Position numbers and translations under genes: made by a program. From assembly GCA_003226295.1 (NCBI GenBank), contig CP029803.1:800211-864210 (forward strand): a stretch of DNA of 64,000 bases, in the 5' to 3' direction. Shown here piece after piece: positions 54,697 to 63,981 of the stretch. The DNA is from Candidatus Moanabacter tarae (GTDB taxonomy: Bacteria > Verrucomicrobiota > Verrucomicrobiia > Opitutales > UBA2987). The notes below the pieces were generated by a model, which saw only the letters and a list, made by a program, of their open reading frames with translations, was not told where the DNA came from and searched no databases. Positions within the stretch are counted from its first letter, which is position 1, and each line of letters begins with the position of its first letter.

Positions 54697-56712
54697 CTAA
54701 CGGGTACTGTTCTTTTCGAGGTTGAGATACTGGAGTTCCCTTTTCGTTAAGGGAACATTGACTGCAGGTATTGATGTTCGTGTCTCGCTGAGTAGGCGGG
54801 GCCCAAATAGGGGAAAAGTGGGAAAAGGTTGGCAGAGGACATAGGCAAGAGCGATGTTGATAGGCAGAACACCTTTTTCGCTAGCCAGTTCTATTGCTCT
54901 TTGACGACGTTGAAAGTTATCTTTTGAGTACCAACTTTTGACTAGGTTCTCATCGTTACGCTTACCAGGTTCCGCTTGTTCAGTAAAGAAGCCGCGGGCT
55001 TGACTTGACCAAGGAAAGAGGGGCATCTGATTTTTCTCCAACCATTGCCTTGATTCTGAGTCTGAAGCAGAAATACAGCCCGCCCAGACGGGTTTAACCA
55101 TTCGAGCTAAACTGAAATTATTGCTCCATACGGTAAATCGCTGGATTCTATGTTTGTCGGCGTATTCATTGGCTTCTTCGATGCGCTGGGTCGTCCAATT
55201 GGACCCTCCAAATACCTTAATACGGCCGGCTCTGTAATGATGATTAAGAACCTCTACGAATTCGCCAGCGGGCACCTCAGGGTTATCTCGGTGAAGAAAA
55301 TAGATATCGGCGTAATCTGTATTAAGATTTTCTAGGCTTTCAAAGAGTTGGCTAGTGATGTATTCAGGAAAATTAAGAGGACTATGGGCACCTTTAATGA
55401 TGATAACAAGTTCTTCACGATTCCCGCGATTTTTAATCCATTGACCAAGAAGCTTTTCACGGAATCCGCGACCATAAATATGGGCAGTGTCAAAGCAGTT
55501 GCCACCCTGCTCAACAAAATCATCAAACATGATGGACGCGTGCGAGAGATTGGCTTGGTTGTCTGTACCCATAACTAGTCGCGAAATTGATTTTCCGAAT
55601 CCATCGATTCGTTCGCGTGGAATGGGGGCTTTGGGCAAATTCTTTAATGGACGGCCATGGATTGGCGAACGATTGAATGTTATTTTCTCTTTTGGGAATT
55701 CAAGACCTATTGCTTCTCTCCAACGGTCGAGGATAATCATGTTATCCAGTGTGTCTTGCCATCGGCTGGTTGGTGATTCTTTCTTTCCAGCTGCGATTAA
55801 CTTCGCGATCTTACATGATTCGAGCTCATAGAGATTACCGACCTGACCTCTTATCTCCTCGGGCTTATTCACAGAATAACGGTTGATGGTGAATGACCAT
55901 TTCCCACTTCCGAGGTTTGTTTTCCAGGGGTAAGGAATCTCAATTTTTCCTTTGGTCCCGAAAATCTTAAGCAAGTTTTCCTGCCCGATTTTAGCTTCGT
56001 TGTTGATATGAACCGTAATACCTCCAGAAAAAGTAAGAATGGTTTCTGGGTACTTTTTTACTCCCGAACCGCCCTTAATCTTACCGCTGGCTTCTACTGC
56101 AATGGGATTGGCCAATGCCTTGCCGTTTGCGACACCTGCAACCAATCGAGACATCGATATAGCGTAGTATCCGACTTCGAGAGATCCTCCTCTTTCAGGA
56201 TTTCTGTTTAAAACAGGACTCTTTTTAGTTTTCTGAAGGCTGCAGGAAAACTTTAACTCCCTTATCTCTCCGATTGAACCGTTTCGAAGCGATCTTATGA
56301 TTTTATTGGTTTGGGGAAGGCCTCGGCAAGTGAATGCTTCCATGAGGAAAACGTTTTTCCGGTAGGCTGCCTCAACAATTGCCATTGCTTCCGCATGATT
56401 TAGTGCGAGGGGGTTTTCGCATAAAATGTGTTTGCCGGCCTCAGCCGCGCGCACAGCCCAGAGGGTATCCGTAGCATGGGGTGTTGCTATGTAGACAGCT
56501 TGAACCTCAGGGTCATCCAAAAGCTTTTCGTAAGAATTGTATAGTCTCGGTATTTTAAATTCATCGGGAAAAGTTTGAATCTTATTTCGGTCTTGGTTTC
56601 CAATAGCAATCACTTCCCCTTCATCTAATCCTCGCAATCCAATTGCAAAATTTCTTGCGACTTCATTCGAGGCTAAGATACCCCATTTTAGCCTCTTTTT
56701 CAAAGTGTCCAC
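54697..56712 (-). CDS. Gfo/Idh/MocA - aldo/keto reductase fusion protein
   Basis: A 671-residue protein joining two oxidoreductases. Residues about 1-350 form a Gfo/Idh/MocA domain; residues about 365-670 form an aldo/keto reductase with its tetrad in 'FDTAHIYG' (Asp, Tyr), 'VIIIKGAHS' (Lys) and 'YFLHRDNP' (His). In the first domain the usual E-K-P is E99-N100-P101, so the conserved Lys is lost and that half may have reduced or altered catalysis. The gene follows another Gfo/Idh gene by 18 bp on the same strand, probably in one operon. A joint oxidation-reduction of one sugar (as in epimerisation) is an attractive inference. Confidence 0.88.
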   Translation of the reverse strand: MDTLKKRLKWGILASNEVARNFAIGLRGLDEGEVIAIGNQDRNKIQTFPDEFKIPRLYNSYEKLLDDPEVQAVYIATPHATDTLWAVRAAEAGKHILCENPLALNHAEAMAIVEAAYRKNVFLMEAFTCRGLPQTNKIIRSLRNGSIGEIRELKFSCSLQKTKKSPVLNRNPERGGSLEVGYYAISMSRLVAGVANGKALANPIAVEASGKIKGGSGVKKYPETILTFSGGITVHINNEAKIGQENLLKIFGTKGKIEIPYPWKTNLGSGKWSFTINRYSVNKPEEIRGQVGNLYELESCKIAKLIAAGKKESPTSRWQDTLDNMIILDRWREAIGLEFPKEKITFNRSPIHGRPLKNLPKAPIPRERIDGFGKSISRLVMGTDNQANLSHASIMFDDFVEQGGNCFDTAHIYGRGFREKLLGQWIKNRGNREELVIIIKGAHSPLNFPEYITSQLFESLENLNTDYADIYFLHRDNPEVPAGEFVEVLNHHYRAGRIKVFGGSNWTTQRIEEANEYADKHRIQRFTVWSNNFSLARMVKPVWAGCISASDSESRQWLEKNQMPLFPWSSQARGFFTEQAEPGKRNDENLVKSWYSKDNFQRRQRAIELASEKGVLPINIALAYVLCQPFPTFPLFGPRLLSETRTSIPAVNVPLTKRELQYLNLEKNSTR

Positions 56713-56730
56713 CTGTTGTTTTATTTAAGT

Positions 56731-57807
56731 TTAGCCCCAGTCCATTGGGGTAGGAGGAATAAAATCAGAGGTAATCTCAATGGCTTTTTCCGTTTTGATA
56801 GATTGATTAATACCTTCGATAACTTCTACGACATGAGCCGCATGTTTAGCCGATGCCCTATGGGGGCGGCCATTCAGAATAGATTCGGATAGATCTTGGA
56901 CTCCTCGGGCAAATTCGATCCCTTCGTAGGGTTTTCTTAAATAGGGTACCTTTTTGTAGTCATCTCCGAATCCGGCGTATTCAACAGGGGCCGAAAAGTT
57001 CTGAAAATCACCTATGAACAGTCGACCATCATCCCCATGAATCTCTATCGATCCTCCCTGTTTCGATCCTTTGGCATAGAAATTTGCTGACAGCCGGATT
57101 AAAGGTCCCTGCTCCAGCTCTATAGTAGCAAAAATACAATCTGGAACTGTAATTTTAAATCTACGGCCTTCTGCCGTTTTTCTATCCGCATGGATTACTT
57201 GGCCAAAGCCGCGAACTGAAGCTACTCTGCCGAAAAAAGAAGTTAGCATGGTAATTGGATAGGGTCCAACATCCCACAGGATGCCGACGTCGTAAAAGGG
57301 TTCAGGATTTGGATGCCATTTTTCGATCCGGCCATGATTAATCTCGGAATAAATTAAACGGATTTGGCCTAGGTTTCCCTCACGAATAACTTTCCAGGCT
57401 GTTTGTTGTGCTTCTCCCATATAAGTTATTGGGGCACTACTTAAGTGAAGTTTTTTCCTTTCTGCTATTTCCACTAGACTCTTTGCTTCACGGTAGGTCA
57501 TGGCGAAAGGCTTTTCTGTATGAACATGCTTCCCAGCCATTAGGCATCTAGTGATTATATCCACGTGGGCATGATGGATCGTTAAATTTACTACAGCATC
57601 GATATTAGGGTCTGATAGGATATCGTCTAAACAGGAATATAGCTTCCCCCCGTATTCTGCGACAAAAAGCTTTGCTCGCTCCTCAAGTATGTCTGAAAAT
57701 CCAATTAAATTAACGTGGGTGTAACGCTGGATCTGTTCCGAGTATCGGGTGGCAATATTTCCGCAACCTATGATCGCGACATTGAGTGGCTTCTTAAGCT
57801 TTGACAT
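56731..57807 (-). CDS. Gfo/Idh/MocA-family oxidoreductase
   Basis: A 358-residue NAD(P)-dependent oxidoreductase with loop GCGNIA (residues 14-19), an intact 'TEKPFA' motif near residue 99, and 'WDVGPYPI', the Tyr-type second-domain signature seen in dihydrodiol dehydrogenase-like members. ATG at 57807 is chosen over a GTG one codon upstream. It is the first gene of a likely operon with the fusion protein 18 bp downstream, while ksgA lies 72 bp upstream on the same strand. Substrate unknown. Confidence 0.87.
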   Translation of the reverse strand: MSKLKKPLNVAIIGCGNIATRYSEQIQRYTHVNLIGFSDILEERAKLFVAEYGGKLYSCLDDILSDPNIDAVVNLTIHHAHVDIITRCLMAGKHVHTEKPFAMTYREAKSLVEIAERKKLHLSSAPITYMGEAQQTAWKVIREGNLGQIRLIYSEINHGRIEKWHPNPEPFYDVGILWDVGPYPITMLTSFFGRVASVRGFGQVIHADRKTAEGRRFKITVPDCIFATIELEQGPLIRLSANFYAKGSKQGGSIEIHGDDGRLFIGDFQNFSAPVEYAGFGDDYKKVPYLRKPYEGIEFARGVQDLSESILNGRPHRASAKHAAHVVEVIEGINQSIKTEKAIEITSDFIPPTPMDWG

Positions 57808-57879
57808 CACACCTAAGGGTTTTGTGGATAGAGTTGGATTAAATCCTGTGCACAGTGGCTTGCAGTAACGGAGAATGAA

Positions 57880-58758
57880 TTACTTCAAATAATCGCGTTC
57901 TTTTATGCATAACAATCTATCTAGTTCCTGCCACATTTTAAGTGGAATTGCTTCGGGGCGGGTGCGATGGGAAATTTTTGCCTCCAGCAATACTTGAAGC
58001 CAAGGTTGAAGTGTTGGTTGATTACGGCAGATTCCCCCAATTTGTTTTCGACGTTGGGTAAAAATTTGCCGGATCAGTTTCTTGCTAGTTTTTGAAAAAA
58101 CATAGGGTTGAGATTTTAAATGAAATCGACAAAGATATGAGTCTACGTCGGGTTTGGGATAAAAACATCTACGAGATACTGCTGCACGCTTCTCAAGTAT
58201 ATAGGTGGATTTAATCTGAATGGAAATCAATCCAAGCTCCCTGGAGCCTATCGAAGCTGTAAATCGGTCAGCCGTTTCCTTCTGCAACATGAGAGTCATT
58301 GAGCTGGGAAGGGGCCCTTCCATCACGGAATTCATCCACGGCGAAGAGATAGCATATGGTAGATTTGAAACAATTTTAACTGATTCAATTTGAGAAACAA
58401 CTCCAGGTGTTGGTTTGAATCCTGCAAGAGGTTCTTTTACGGCATCACCTTTCAGAAGCTTTAGACTCGATGGGAATTCAAGTGCGAGAGAATTGCTCAA
58501 GAATCCATGAAGAATATTGTCTGCTTCGATTGCAAAGACAGTTGCTCCCTTGGTTAAGATAGCTCCTGTAATCGCTCCTAATCCCGGTCCAATCTCAATG
58601 ACTTTATCCTCCTCTGTAATTTCGGACAACGCGATTACTCGCTGGGCGATGTTCTTATCAACAAGAAAATTTTGGCCGAGTTTTCTCTTTGGTCGCAGGC
58701 CAAGTTCCGCAACCAATTTTCGAGTATCGGTGAGGGTGAGGAGATGGCTGTTTTTCAA
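57880..58758 (-). CDS. rsmA: 16S rRNA (adenine-N6)-dimethyltransferase KsgA/RsmA
   Basis: A 292-residue SAM-dependent methyltransferase that dimethylates two adenines in helix 45 of 16S rRNA during small-subunit maturation. Landmarks are 'KRKLGQNFLVD', the SAM motif 'VIEIGPGLGAIT', 'AIEAD', the catalytic 'NLPYAIS' and 'CFYPKPDVDSYLCRF'. Length matches the family (about 270-290). Cytoplasmic, housekeeping. The gene is also known as ksgA. Confidence 0.95.
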   Translation of the reverse strand: MKNSHLLTLTDTRKLVAELGLRPKRKLGQNFLVDKNIAQRVIALSEITEEDKVIEIGPGLGAITGAILTKGATVFAIEADNILHGFLSNSLALEFPSSLKLLKGDAVKEPLAGFKPTPGVVSQIESVKIVSNLPYAISSPWMNSVMEGPLPSSMTLMLQKETADRFTASIGSRELGLISIQIKSTYILEKRAAVSRRCFYPKPDVDSYLCRFHLKSQPYVFSKTSKKLIRQIFTQRRKQIGGICRNQPTLQPWLQVLLEAKISHRTRPEAIPLKMWQELDRLLCIKERDYLK

Positions 58759-59015
58759 TTTGTATTTCAGTTTTACGCTAAAGATCTACAGCCTTTTGAG
58801 CGGTTAAAAATTATACAACAGAACTAAGTACTAAGAAGGAATAGTCTACCATATTTTCTCTGTTGAAGAAATGTTCCTATTAGTGAAAGTTCTATAAGAC
58901 TTCTTTATCGAAATCGAACAAGCCTTGTCTTTCCTTTCGATCAAGCGAAGTCGATCTGGTCCTCAAAAAGCCACTTATCTAGAACGTGAGGTAGATGTTT
59001 TTATCACTCTTTTTC

Positions 59016-59810
59016 TTATAGCTGGTGTAGCTCGTGAATGAATATTTCGGGCTCATCGAGCTTCATAAGCGCTTCTCCTATAAGGACGGCATCGGCGCCG
59101 GCGTTACGGACTCTTTCTGCGTCTTCAAGGCTCAGAATCCCACTTTCGCTAATCGATACTATATTTTCGGGGATTTGAGGAATCAATCTTTCCGAAACCG
59201 AAAGGTCGGTTTCAAACCGAGTCAGGTCACGATTGTTTACACCGATTATGCGCGCGTTGAACCGTATTGCACGTTCAAGGTCTTGTTCATTATGAACTTC
59301 AAACAAGCAGTCAAGACTGGCGAGTGAAGCAGCTTCATAGAGTTCTTGTATCTCCCTGTCAGAAAGGGCTCGCACAATTAGCAGGACGGCGCTACTGCCA
59401 GCTTCAGCGGACTCGACAATCTGTATTGGATGTATGAAGAAATCCTTTCTGAGAGTGGGCCTAGCGTCATCTCTAGATTGAAGGAAATCATTAACTTCCC
59501 AAAGATCCTTTAAACTTCCGGAAAAGAACTGCGAATCGGTTAGAACGGATATCGCATCGGCTTCTGCATTGTAGTAATTTCTAGCTTTTTCAGCGGACTC
59601 AACTTCTGCCGCAATGATTCCGGCCGAAGGTGATTTTCGTTTAATTTCTGCTACTACACTGAGCCGTTCCAAGTCGGAGAGGGATTCGCGAAATGAGGGC
59701 CCTCGCAATCGCACACTGGCGAGATTGCTTAACTCTCTCTCTTTGACGTGACGAATTCTACCGGAGAGTTCGTCCCGTTTCCACTTCATGATTTCATCCA
59801 GTTTATCCAT
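59016..59810 (-). CDS. trpC: indole-3-glycerol phosphate synthase TrpC
   Basis: A 264-residue single-domain TIM barrel that closes the indole ring in tryptophan synthesis. Conserved pieces are 'VAEIKRKSPSAG' with the catalytic Lys, 'LRKDFFIHPIQI', 'LFEVHNEQDL', 'IGVNNRDLTRF' and 'SISESGI'. No other trp gene is within the window, so the gene is detached from a trp operon. It is divergent from mazG. Confidence 0.95.
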   Translation of the reverse strand: MDKLDEIMKWKRDELSGRIRHVKERELSNLASVRLRGPSFRESLSDLERLSVVAEIKRKSPSAGIIAAEVESAEKARNYYNAEADAISVLTDSQFFSGSLKDLWEVNDFLQSRDDARPTLRKDFFIHPIQIVESAEAGSSAVLLIVRALSDREIQELYEAASLASLDCLFEVHNEQDLERAIRFNARIIGVNNRDLTRFETDLSVSERLIPQIPENIVSISESGILSLEDAERVRNAGADAVLIGEALMKLDEPEIFIHELHQL

Positions 59811-59968
59811 CAGAAAACTAGAATTTCAGATCAACCGTCATACATGCAAGTTTGGATTAAACGACTTTCCCGGATTATAGTAAAACGTCGAAACCAAGTC
59901 GATTTTAGACTGATATTTTCCGAATTGCATTCGCTAATTCCTCTAGAGTATGATCCTTTCCTAATCCT

Positions 59969-60628
59969 ATGACAGGTTCTGGAACCCTGATTCAAGAACT
60001 AAAGAAGACTGTTGCTACGCTCCGTGGCCCTAATGGCTGTCCCTGGGATCGAGAGCAAACGCATGAGTCTCTAGCTGAATGTTTGATTGAAGAATGTGCT
60101 GAGCTACTCGACACAATTGACCGAAACGACATGATGCATATGCGGGAAGAACTAGGAGATGTTCTTCTTCAGGTCGTGATGCACGCGCAGCTAGCGCAAG
60201 AGAAATGTAGTTTTGATTTAGATGCCATTATACATGAGGTAAACGAGAAGCTAATTCGGCGACACCCCCATGTCTTTGGCCCTAAAGGAGTATCAAATGC
60301 AGAAGAGGCTCTCAATAAATGGGATGAAATTAAAGCCCTTGAAAGGGGTAGGGAAGTTGATTATCGAGATAAGCTGTCGAATTTGCCCAAGCAACTACCT
60401 GCACTTCTCTACGCTAGGGACGTCTGTAAGCTTATTAAAAAAGGGGGGATCGAAAATGGCGGGTTAGTCGATGCCGAAGAAGCTCCTATAGTCAGTGGCG
60501 ACATCGATGAGGAGGAAGCGGGAAAAATTCTCTTCCAATTAGTTAAACTTTGTTATGACGCGGAAATTGATCCAGAATCTGCTCTACGCCGTTACACAAG
60601 TGAGCTAGTGAAACGAGTTAAAACTTAG
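59969..60628 (+). CDS. mazG: nucleoside triphosphate pyrophosphohydrolase MazG
   Basis: A 219-residue all-alpha NTP pyrophosphatase that removes non-canonical or excess NTPs. The opening 'LRGPNGCPWDREQTHESL' and the acidic metal motif 'EECAELLDTI'...'EELGDVLLQVVMHA' are diagnostic, followed by 'RRHPHVFG'. It is somewhat shorter than E. coli MazG (263), with the first domain complete and a reduced second domain. The metallopeptidase gene starts 17 bp downstream, suggesting co-transcription. Confidence 0.93.
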   Translation: MTGSGTLIQELKKTVATLRGPNGCPWDREQTHESLAECLIEECAELLDTIDRNDMMHMREELGDVLLQVVMHAQLAQEKCSFDLDAIIHEVNEKLIRRHPHVFGPKGVSNAEEALNKWDEIKALERGREVDYRDKLSNLPKQLPALLYARDVCKLIKKGGIENGGLVDAEEAPIVSGDIDEEEAGKILFQLVKLCYDAEIDPESALRRYTSELVKRVKT

Positions 60629-60645
60629 TTTTCTATTGGATAGTT

Positions 60646-61374
60646 GTGATCGATATTTGCACTGTAAATACTTCAGACGGAATTATAATGGTGCCATATC
60701 GAATGGTACATTCAAAACGTAGTCGGCACCTGCATTTAAGTCTCGATGAAGCCAAACATGCAGTACTGACTTTACCACGAAGGGTAACGAAGCGAGAAGC
60801 TATAGAATTCCTTAAACGAAATGGGGATTGGTTTTCCAAAAAGGCTGCCAAAACACAAAGGAAACCGGATCTGCTTGGCTACCTGCGTGACAAACCGTTT
60901 TTGTCTGCTTATGGGGAATGGTTTTCGTTGGATTTCCTATTCTCCTCTGGAAAACCTGCTGTACACTGCGATAAAGAGTCGAACAGAGTAAGGATGAATC
61001 TTGATTCTAGTATTAACTTAAATCCACAGATCGTCTCGATGCTTAAGCAATTCGCAAAGGATGTTGTACCAGAATATGTCAAAGTTTTGGCAAGGATTCG
61101 TCGAATTAAAGTCAAAAAAATTACGATCCGGAATCAACGGAGGCGCTGGGGATCCTGTTCGGATGAGCGAACTATCTCATTAAACTGGAGGTTGATTCTC
61201 CTGCCCCCTAAACTGCATGATTACATAATTTTCCATGAACTTGCTCACATTACTCATTTGGATCATTCCTTTAAATATTGGGATCTACTTCAATCTTACG
61301 ATCCCAAGACTGTTCGACACGACATGCAGATTACCCGACTGGCCGGATCTATCCTTGCGCTAGGAAGAATCTAA
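60646..61374 (+). CDS. YgjP/DUF45-type zinc metallopeptidase-like protein
   Basis: A 242-residue protein with the family's 'RWGSCS' motif (168-173) and the zinc site H197-E198-x-x-H201 in 'IFHELAHITHLDHS', with H207 as a likely third ligand. This matches the YgjP/WLM-related group of small metallopeptidases of uncertain substrate. The start is the GTG at 60646; an ATG at 60688 is an alternative. It follows mazG by 17 bp. A hairpin terminator covers its stop. Confidence 0.88.
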   Translation: MIDICTVNTSDGIIMVPYRMVHSKRSRHLHLSLDEAKHAVLTLPRRVTKREAIEFLKRNGDWFSKKAAKTQRKPDLLGYLRDKPFLSAYGEWFSLDFLFSSGKPAVHCDKESNRVRMNLDSSINLNPQIVSMLKQFAKDVVPEYVKVLARIRRIKVKKITIRNQRRRWGSCSDERTISLNWRLILLPPKLHDYIIFHELAHITHLDHSFKYWDLLQSYDPKTVRHDMQITRLAGSILALGRI

Positions 61375-61408
61375 CAGACAAATTTAGAAGTTCTCTGTTT
61401 GTCTGTTA
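61372..61408 (+). terminator. rho-independent-type terminator after the metallopeptidase
   Basis: TAACAGACAAA (61372-61382) and TTTGTCTGTTA (61398-61408) form a perfect 11-bp stem with a 15-nt loop, followed by AATTTTT. It overlaps the stop codon of the mazG-metallopeptidase unit and ends eight bases before the next gene's ATG. Confidence 0.6.
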
Positions 61409-61415
61409 AATTTTT

Positions 61416-62357
61416 ATGATGAACGAAGGAGTATTTATTTATCATCCTAATTGCGAATTGCACTACACAGGAAGTCTCCATCCTGAGACTTCGGTGCGGG
61501 CAAAAGTTGTTTATGAGCAAATTAAGGGAAGCTCGTTGGCAGAGGAACTTGAGTTTATTGAACCCGAATCTGCCAAACTTAAGTGGATAGAATTAAATCA
61601 CTCAAGAAACTATATTCAATCAGTTGAGAGGGCTTGCAGGGAGGGAGATGAAGTTTTAGATTCAGGTGATACTCGTTGTTCGCCTGATTCCTACATGGCT
61701 GGGTGTCTTGCCGTGGGTGGTGCTCTTGCAGGGATTGATGCGGTAATGGGAAACGGTTACCGATATGCCTTTTCCTGCGCCCGCCCGCCTGGGCATCACG
61801 CCCGTAATGATGCAGCAATGGGATTCTGTCTCTTCAATAATGTGGCTATTGCAGCTCGATATGCTCAGAGGCGTTATAAACTCAAACGAGTACTGATAGT
61901 CGATTGGGATGTTCATCATGGAAACGGAACCCAAGAGAGTTTTTATAACGATCCCTCAGTTTTTTTCTTTAGCTTGCATCAATTCCCCTATTACCCCGGT
62001 TCGGGATCTTCTTCCGAGAAGGGAACTGGACCAGGCTTGGGGTCAACAATGAATCTTCCTATGGCGGCGGGGTCTTCTATGTCTCTTTATCGCGAGGATT
62101 TCGACTCTATTATTCGATCTATAGCAGAAGAATTTGGGCCTCAGCTCGTTCTCATTTCAGCGGGATTCGATGCACATCAGTCAGATCCTCTCGCCACTAT
62201 GAATTTTCTAGAGGAGGATTTTGCAGAACTTACATCAAAGGTCAGGGAGCTGGCTGATTCCCACTGTCAAGGTCGCATTGTTTCAATTATGGAAGGTGGA
62301 TACAATTTGAGAGCATTATCCCGGAGCGTAAAAGCTCATTTAAAGTCTTTGTTATAA
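61416..62357 (+). CDS. histone deacetylase-family protein (AcuC/HDAC-like)
   Basis: A 313-residue zinc amidohydrolase of the histone deacetylase family, which in bacteria removes acetyl groups from proteins, polyamines or small molecules. Catalytic His pair H127-H128 lies in 'RPPGHHAR', zinc ligands D165 and H167 in '[11 protein letters not shown]', D252 in '[10 protein letters not shown]', and the Tyr in 'EGGYNL'. All are intact. Two ATG codons are adjacent at the start, just after the upstream terminator hairpin, so its promoter should lie within or before the metallopeptidase gene end. Confidence 0.92.
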   Translation: MMNEGVFIYHPNCELHYTGSLHPETSVRAKVVYEQIKGSSLAEELEFIEPESAKLKWIELNHSRNYIQSVERACREGDEVLDSGDTRCSPDSYMAGCLAVGGALAGIDAVMGNGYRYAFSCARPPGHHARNDAAMGFCLFNNVAIAARYAQRRYKLKRVLIVDWDVHHGNGTQESFYNDPSVFFFSLHQFPYYPGSGSSSEKGTGPGLGSTMNLPMAAGSSMSLYREDFDSIIRSIAEEFGPQLVLISAGFDAHQSDPLATMNFLEEDFAELTSKVRELADSHCQGRIVSIMEGGYNLRALSRSVKAHLKSLL

Positions 62358-62451
62358 CAAGACAATAGAAGGTACTGCGTTAAGCCTCATTATTCCGACT
62401 CGACCATAAAAAGGTTCATGAGAGGTGCAACAAACCTATAACCAAGCTGAG

Positions 62452-63066
62452 TTATCCGCGTACCCAACGAACGAGAAGATAGACAACTGGTGTGTCCAAT
62501 ACTGCGATCATAACCTTTAGAAAGTAAGCTCCTAAGATTAGCTTCGGTAAATCTGCATCAGGTACCTCACCGAGAAATGCAATTAAGTTAAAAAGGGTTG
62601 TGTCGAGAAATTGTGAGACCATAGTTGAGAGATTATTGCGCAGCCAGAGGAAGCGAGGCCCCGTCATAGCTTTCCAAAAGTGAAAGGCCCAAATGTCGTG
62701 AATCTGCCCGAAGAAATAGGCGATGAGAGAGGCAAGGAGGAGTCGAGGAACGAGTCCAAAGATTCGGGAAAAAGGTTCGTTCATCCCATCCCAGAATTGG
62801 GCTGGAGGGTGGGACACAGCCAATGCTGTAATAATTGCAGCGAGAACGGTAGCAAGAATCCCTAGGTAGACCATTTTCTTTGCTCGCTCTTTCCCCCAGA
62901 TTTCCGAAACGACATCGGTACAGGGAAAGGTCAATGCGTAGAGATAGGCTCCAAAGGGGAATACTAATGGTCCTAACTGAACTAGTTTGACGCTGACCAG
63001 GTTAATAATCGAAAGGACGGAGAGAAATACTGTTAAAATAATGAGGAATTTTGTTTCCTTTTTCAA
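62452..63066 (-). CDS. queuosine precursor transporter (VUT family, YhhQ-like)
   Basis: A 204-residue membrane protein with about six hydrophobic segments, starting 'KFLIILTVFLSVLSIINLVSVK'. The conserved 'FPCTDVVSEIWGKERAKKMVYLG' region and 'LDTTLFNLIAFLGEVP' mark the YhhQ/VUT family, which imports queuine or preQ0/preQ1 for tRNA queuosine. It is a single-gene unit; other queuosine genes are outside the window. No other transporter is recognisable in the window. Confidence 0.9.
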   Translation of the reverse strand: MKKETKFLIILTVFLSVLSIINLVSVKLVQLGPLVFPFGAYLYALTFPCTDVVSEIWGKERAKKMVYLGILATVLAAIITALAVSHPPAQFWDGMNEPFSRIFGLVPRLLLASLIAYFFGQIHDIWAFHFWKAMTGPRFLWLRNNLSTMVSQFLDTTLFNLIAFLGEVPDADLPKLILGAYFLKVMIAVLDTPVVYLLVRWVRG

Positions 63067-63186
63067 AGTGTTGATTGATTTTTTAATTGAAATAAAAATC
63101 AGTATTTGTGGGTGTAAAAAGTCATCATATTAGGCGCCTTGGATAAACAAAAGAGTGTTGCATTTTGGTGTTCTAAATGGGCGAAA

Positions 63187-63624
63187 TTACTTTTTATACA
63201 TGATTTTTTTTCCGAATTCAGAAACCTTATCTTTTATTGAATCTCGTATTTTTCGCACATCTTTCATAACCTGCTCTTCGTTACCAATGAATTTTGAAGG
63301 GTCGGGGAAGTTCCAGTGGAGTTTAGTTGAGGAGCTAGGGAATACGGGACATTTTCCGGATGAACTTTCGTCGCAAACCGTTATAACGTAGTTGAAAATT
63401 GATTTGGTCATAATGACATTAACTAGAGGAGTAGGAGAACTTTTAGAGATGTCTATGTTGACCTCAGCCATTGCCCGAATTACATAAGGATTTATTGTTC
63501 CGGGTTCTAGACCAGCACTTTGAGCCTTAAGCGAAAGGGGATATAGAGCATTTGCCCACGCTTCTGCCATTTGACTCCTGGCGCTATTGTGGATACAGAT
63601 AAAGAGTATTTTTACTTTGTCCAA
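63187..63624 (-). CDS. thioredoxin-coupled arsenate reductase/low-Mr phosphatase-like protein
   Basis: A 145-residue protein with the P-loop C10-IHNSA-R16 and further cysteines C84 and C92 in 'VCDESSSGKCPVFP', the triple-Cys arrangement of thioredoxin-linked ArsC enzymes that reduce arsenate to arsenite. 'HWNFPDPS' is also typical. The first usable start is TTG at 63624, just after a GAGGAA. No arsenite exporter or ArsR is nearby, so the function could also be a low-molecular-weight phosphatase. Confidence 0.85.
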   Translation of the reverse strand: MDKVKILFICIHNSARSQMAEAWANALYPLSLKAQSAGLEPGTINPYVIRAMAEVNIDISKSSPTPLVNVIMTKSIFNYVITVCDESSSGKCPVFPSSSTKLHWNFPDPSKFIGNEEQVMKDVRKIRDSIKDKVSEFGKKIMYKK

Positions 63625-63762
63625 TTCCTCTATATTTAATCTATAATCAGGGCGTTTGATGCTTTTTGTCTTGCACTTATTTTTGGAAATATTTCTTTAT
63701 TAAGAACTTAAAGAAGTTCGAAAGTCCTAATCCCCTTCTGTTTTACAATACTAACGTCTAAG

Positions 63763-63981
63763 ATGAAGTTTGAAAGGAAAAGATTTTTGAGGTTTATTAC
63801 AGGAATATCTCTCGTCGGTGTCGGTTGGAATACTGTGATTGGAACTTTTGATAATAGCCGAAAACATAAAGATAGTCGTCAAGCCGTTTCACAAGTTCTG
63901 AAAAGAACTAGGAGTAATGGAGACTCTCCTTCAATAGAAGTAAGGAAGGAGAATAGATCAGTTGTTTATAGTGTTTCATAG
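63763..63981 (+). CDS. small putative exported/anchored protein
   Basis: A 72-residue ORF with a basic N-terminus and a hydrophobic segment ('FITGISLVGVGWNTVIG', about residues 11-27), as in a signal peptide or membrane anchor, followed by a charged polar tail rich in Arg, Lys and Ser. No family is recognised and no ribosome binding site is evident. The frame has a proper ATG and a stop within the window. It may be real; expression is unproven. Confidence 0.4.
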   Translation: MKFERKRFLRFITGISLVGVGWNTVIGTFDNSRKHKDSRQAVSQVLKRTRSNGDSPSIEVRKENRSVVYSVS

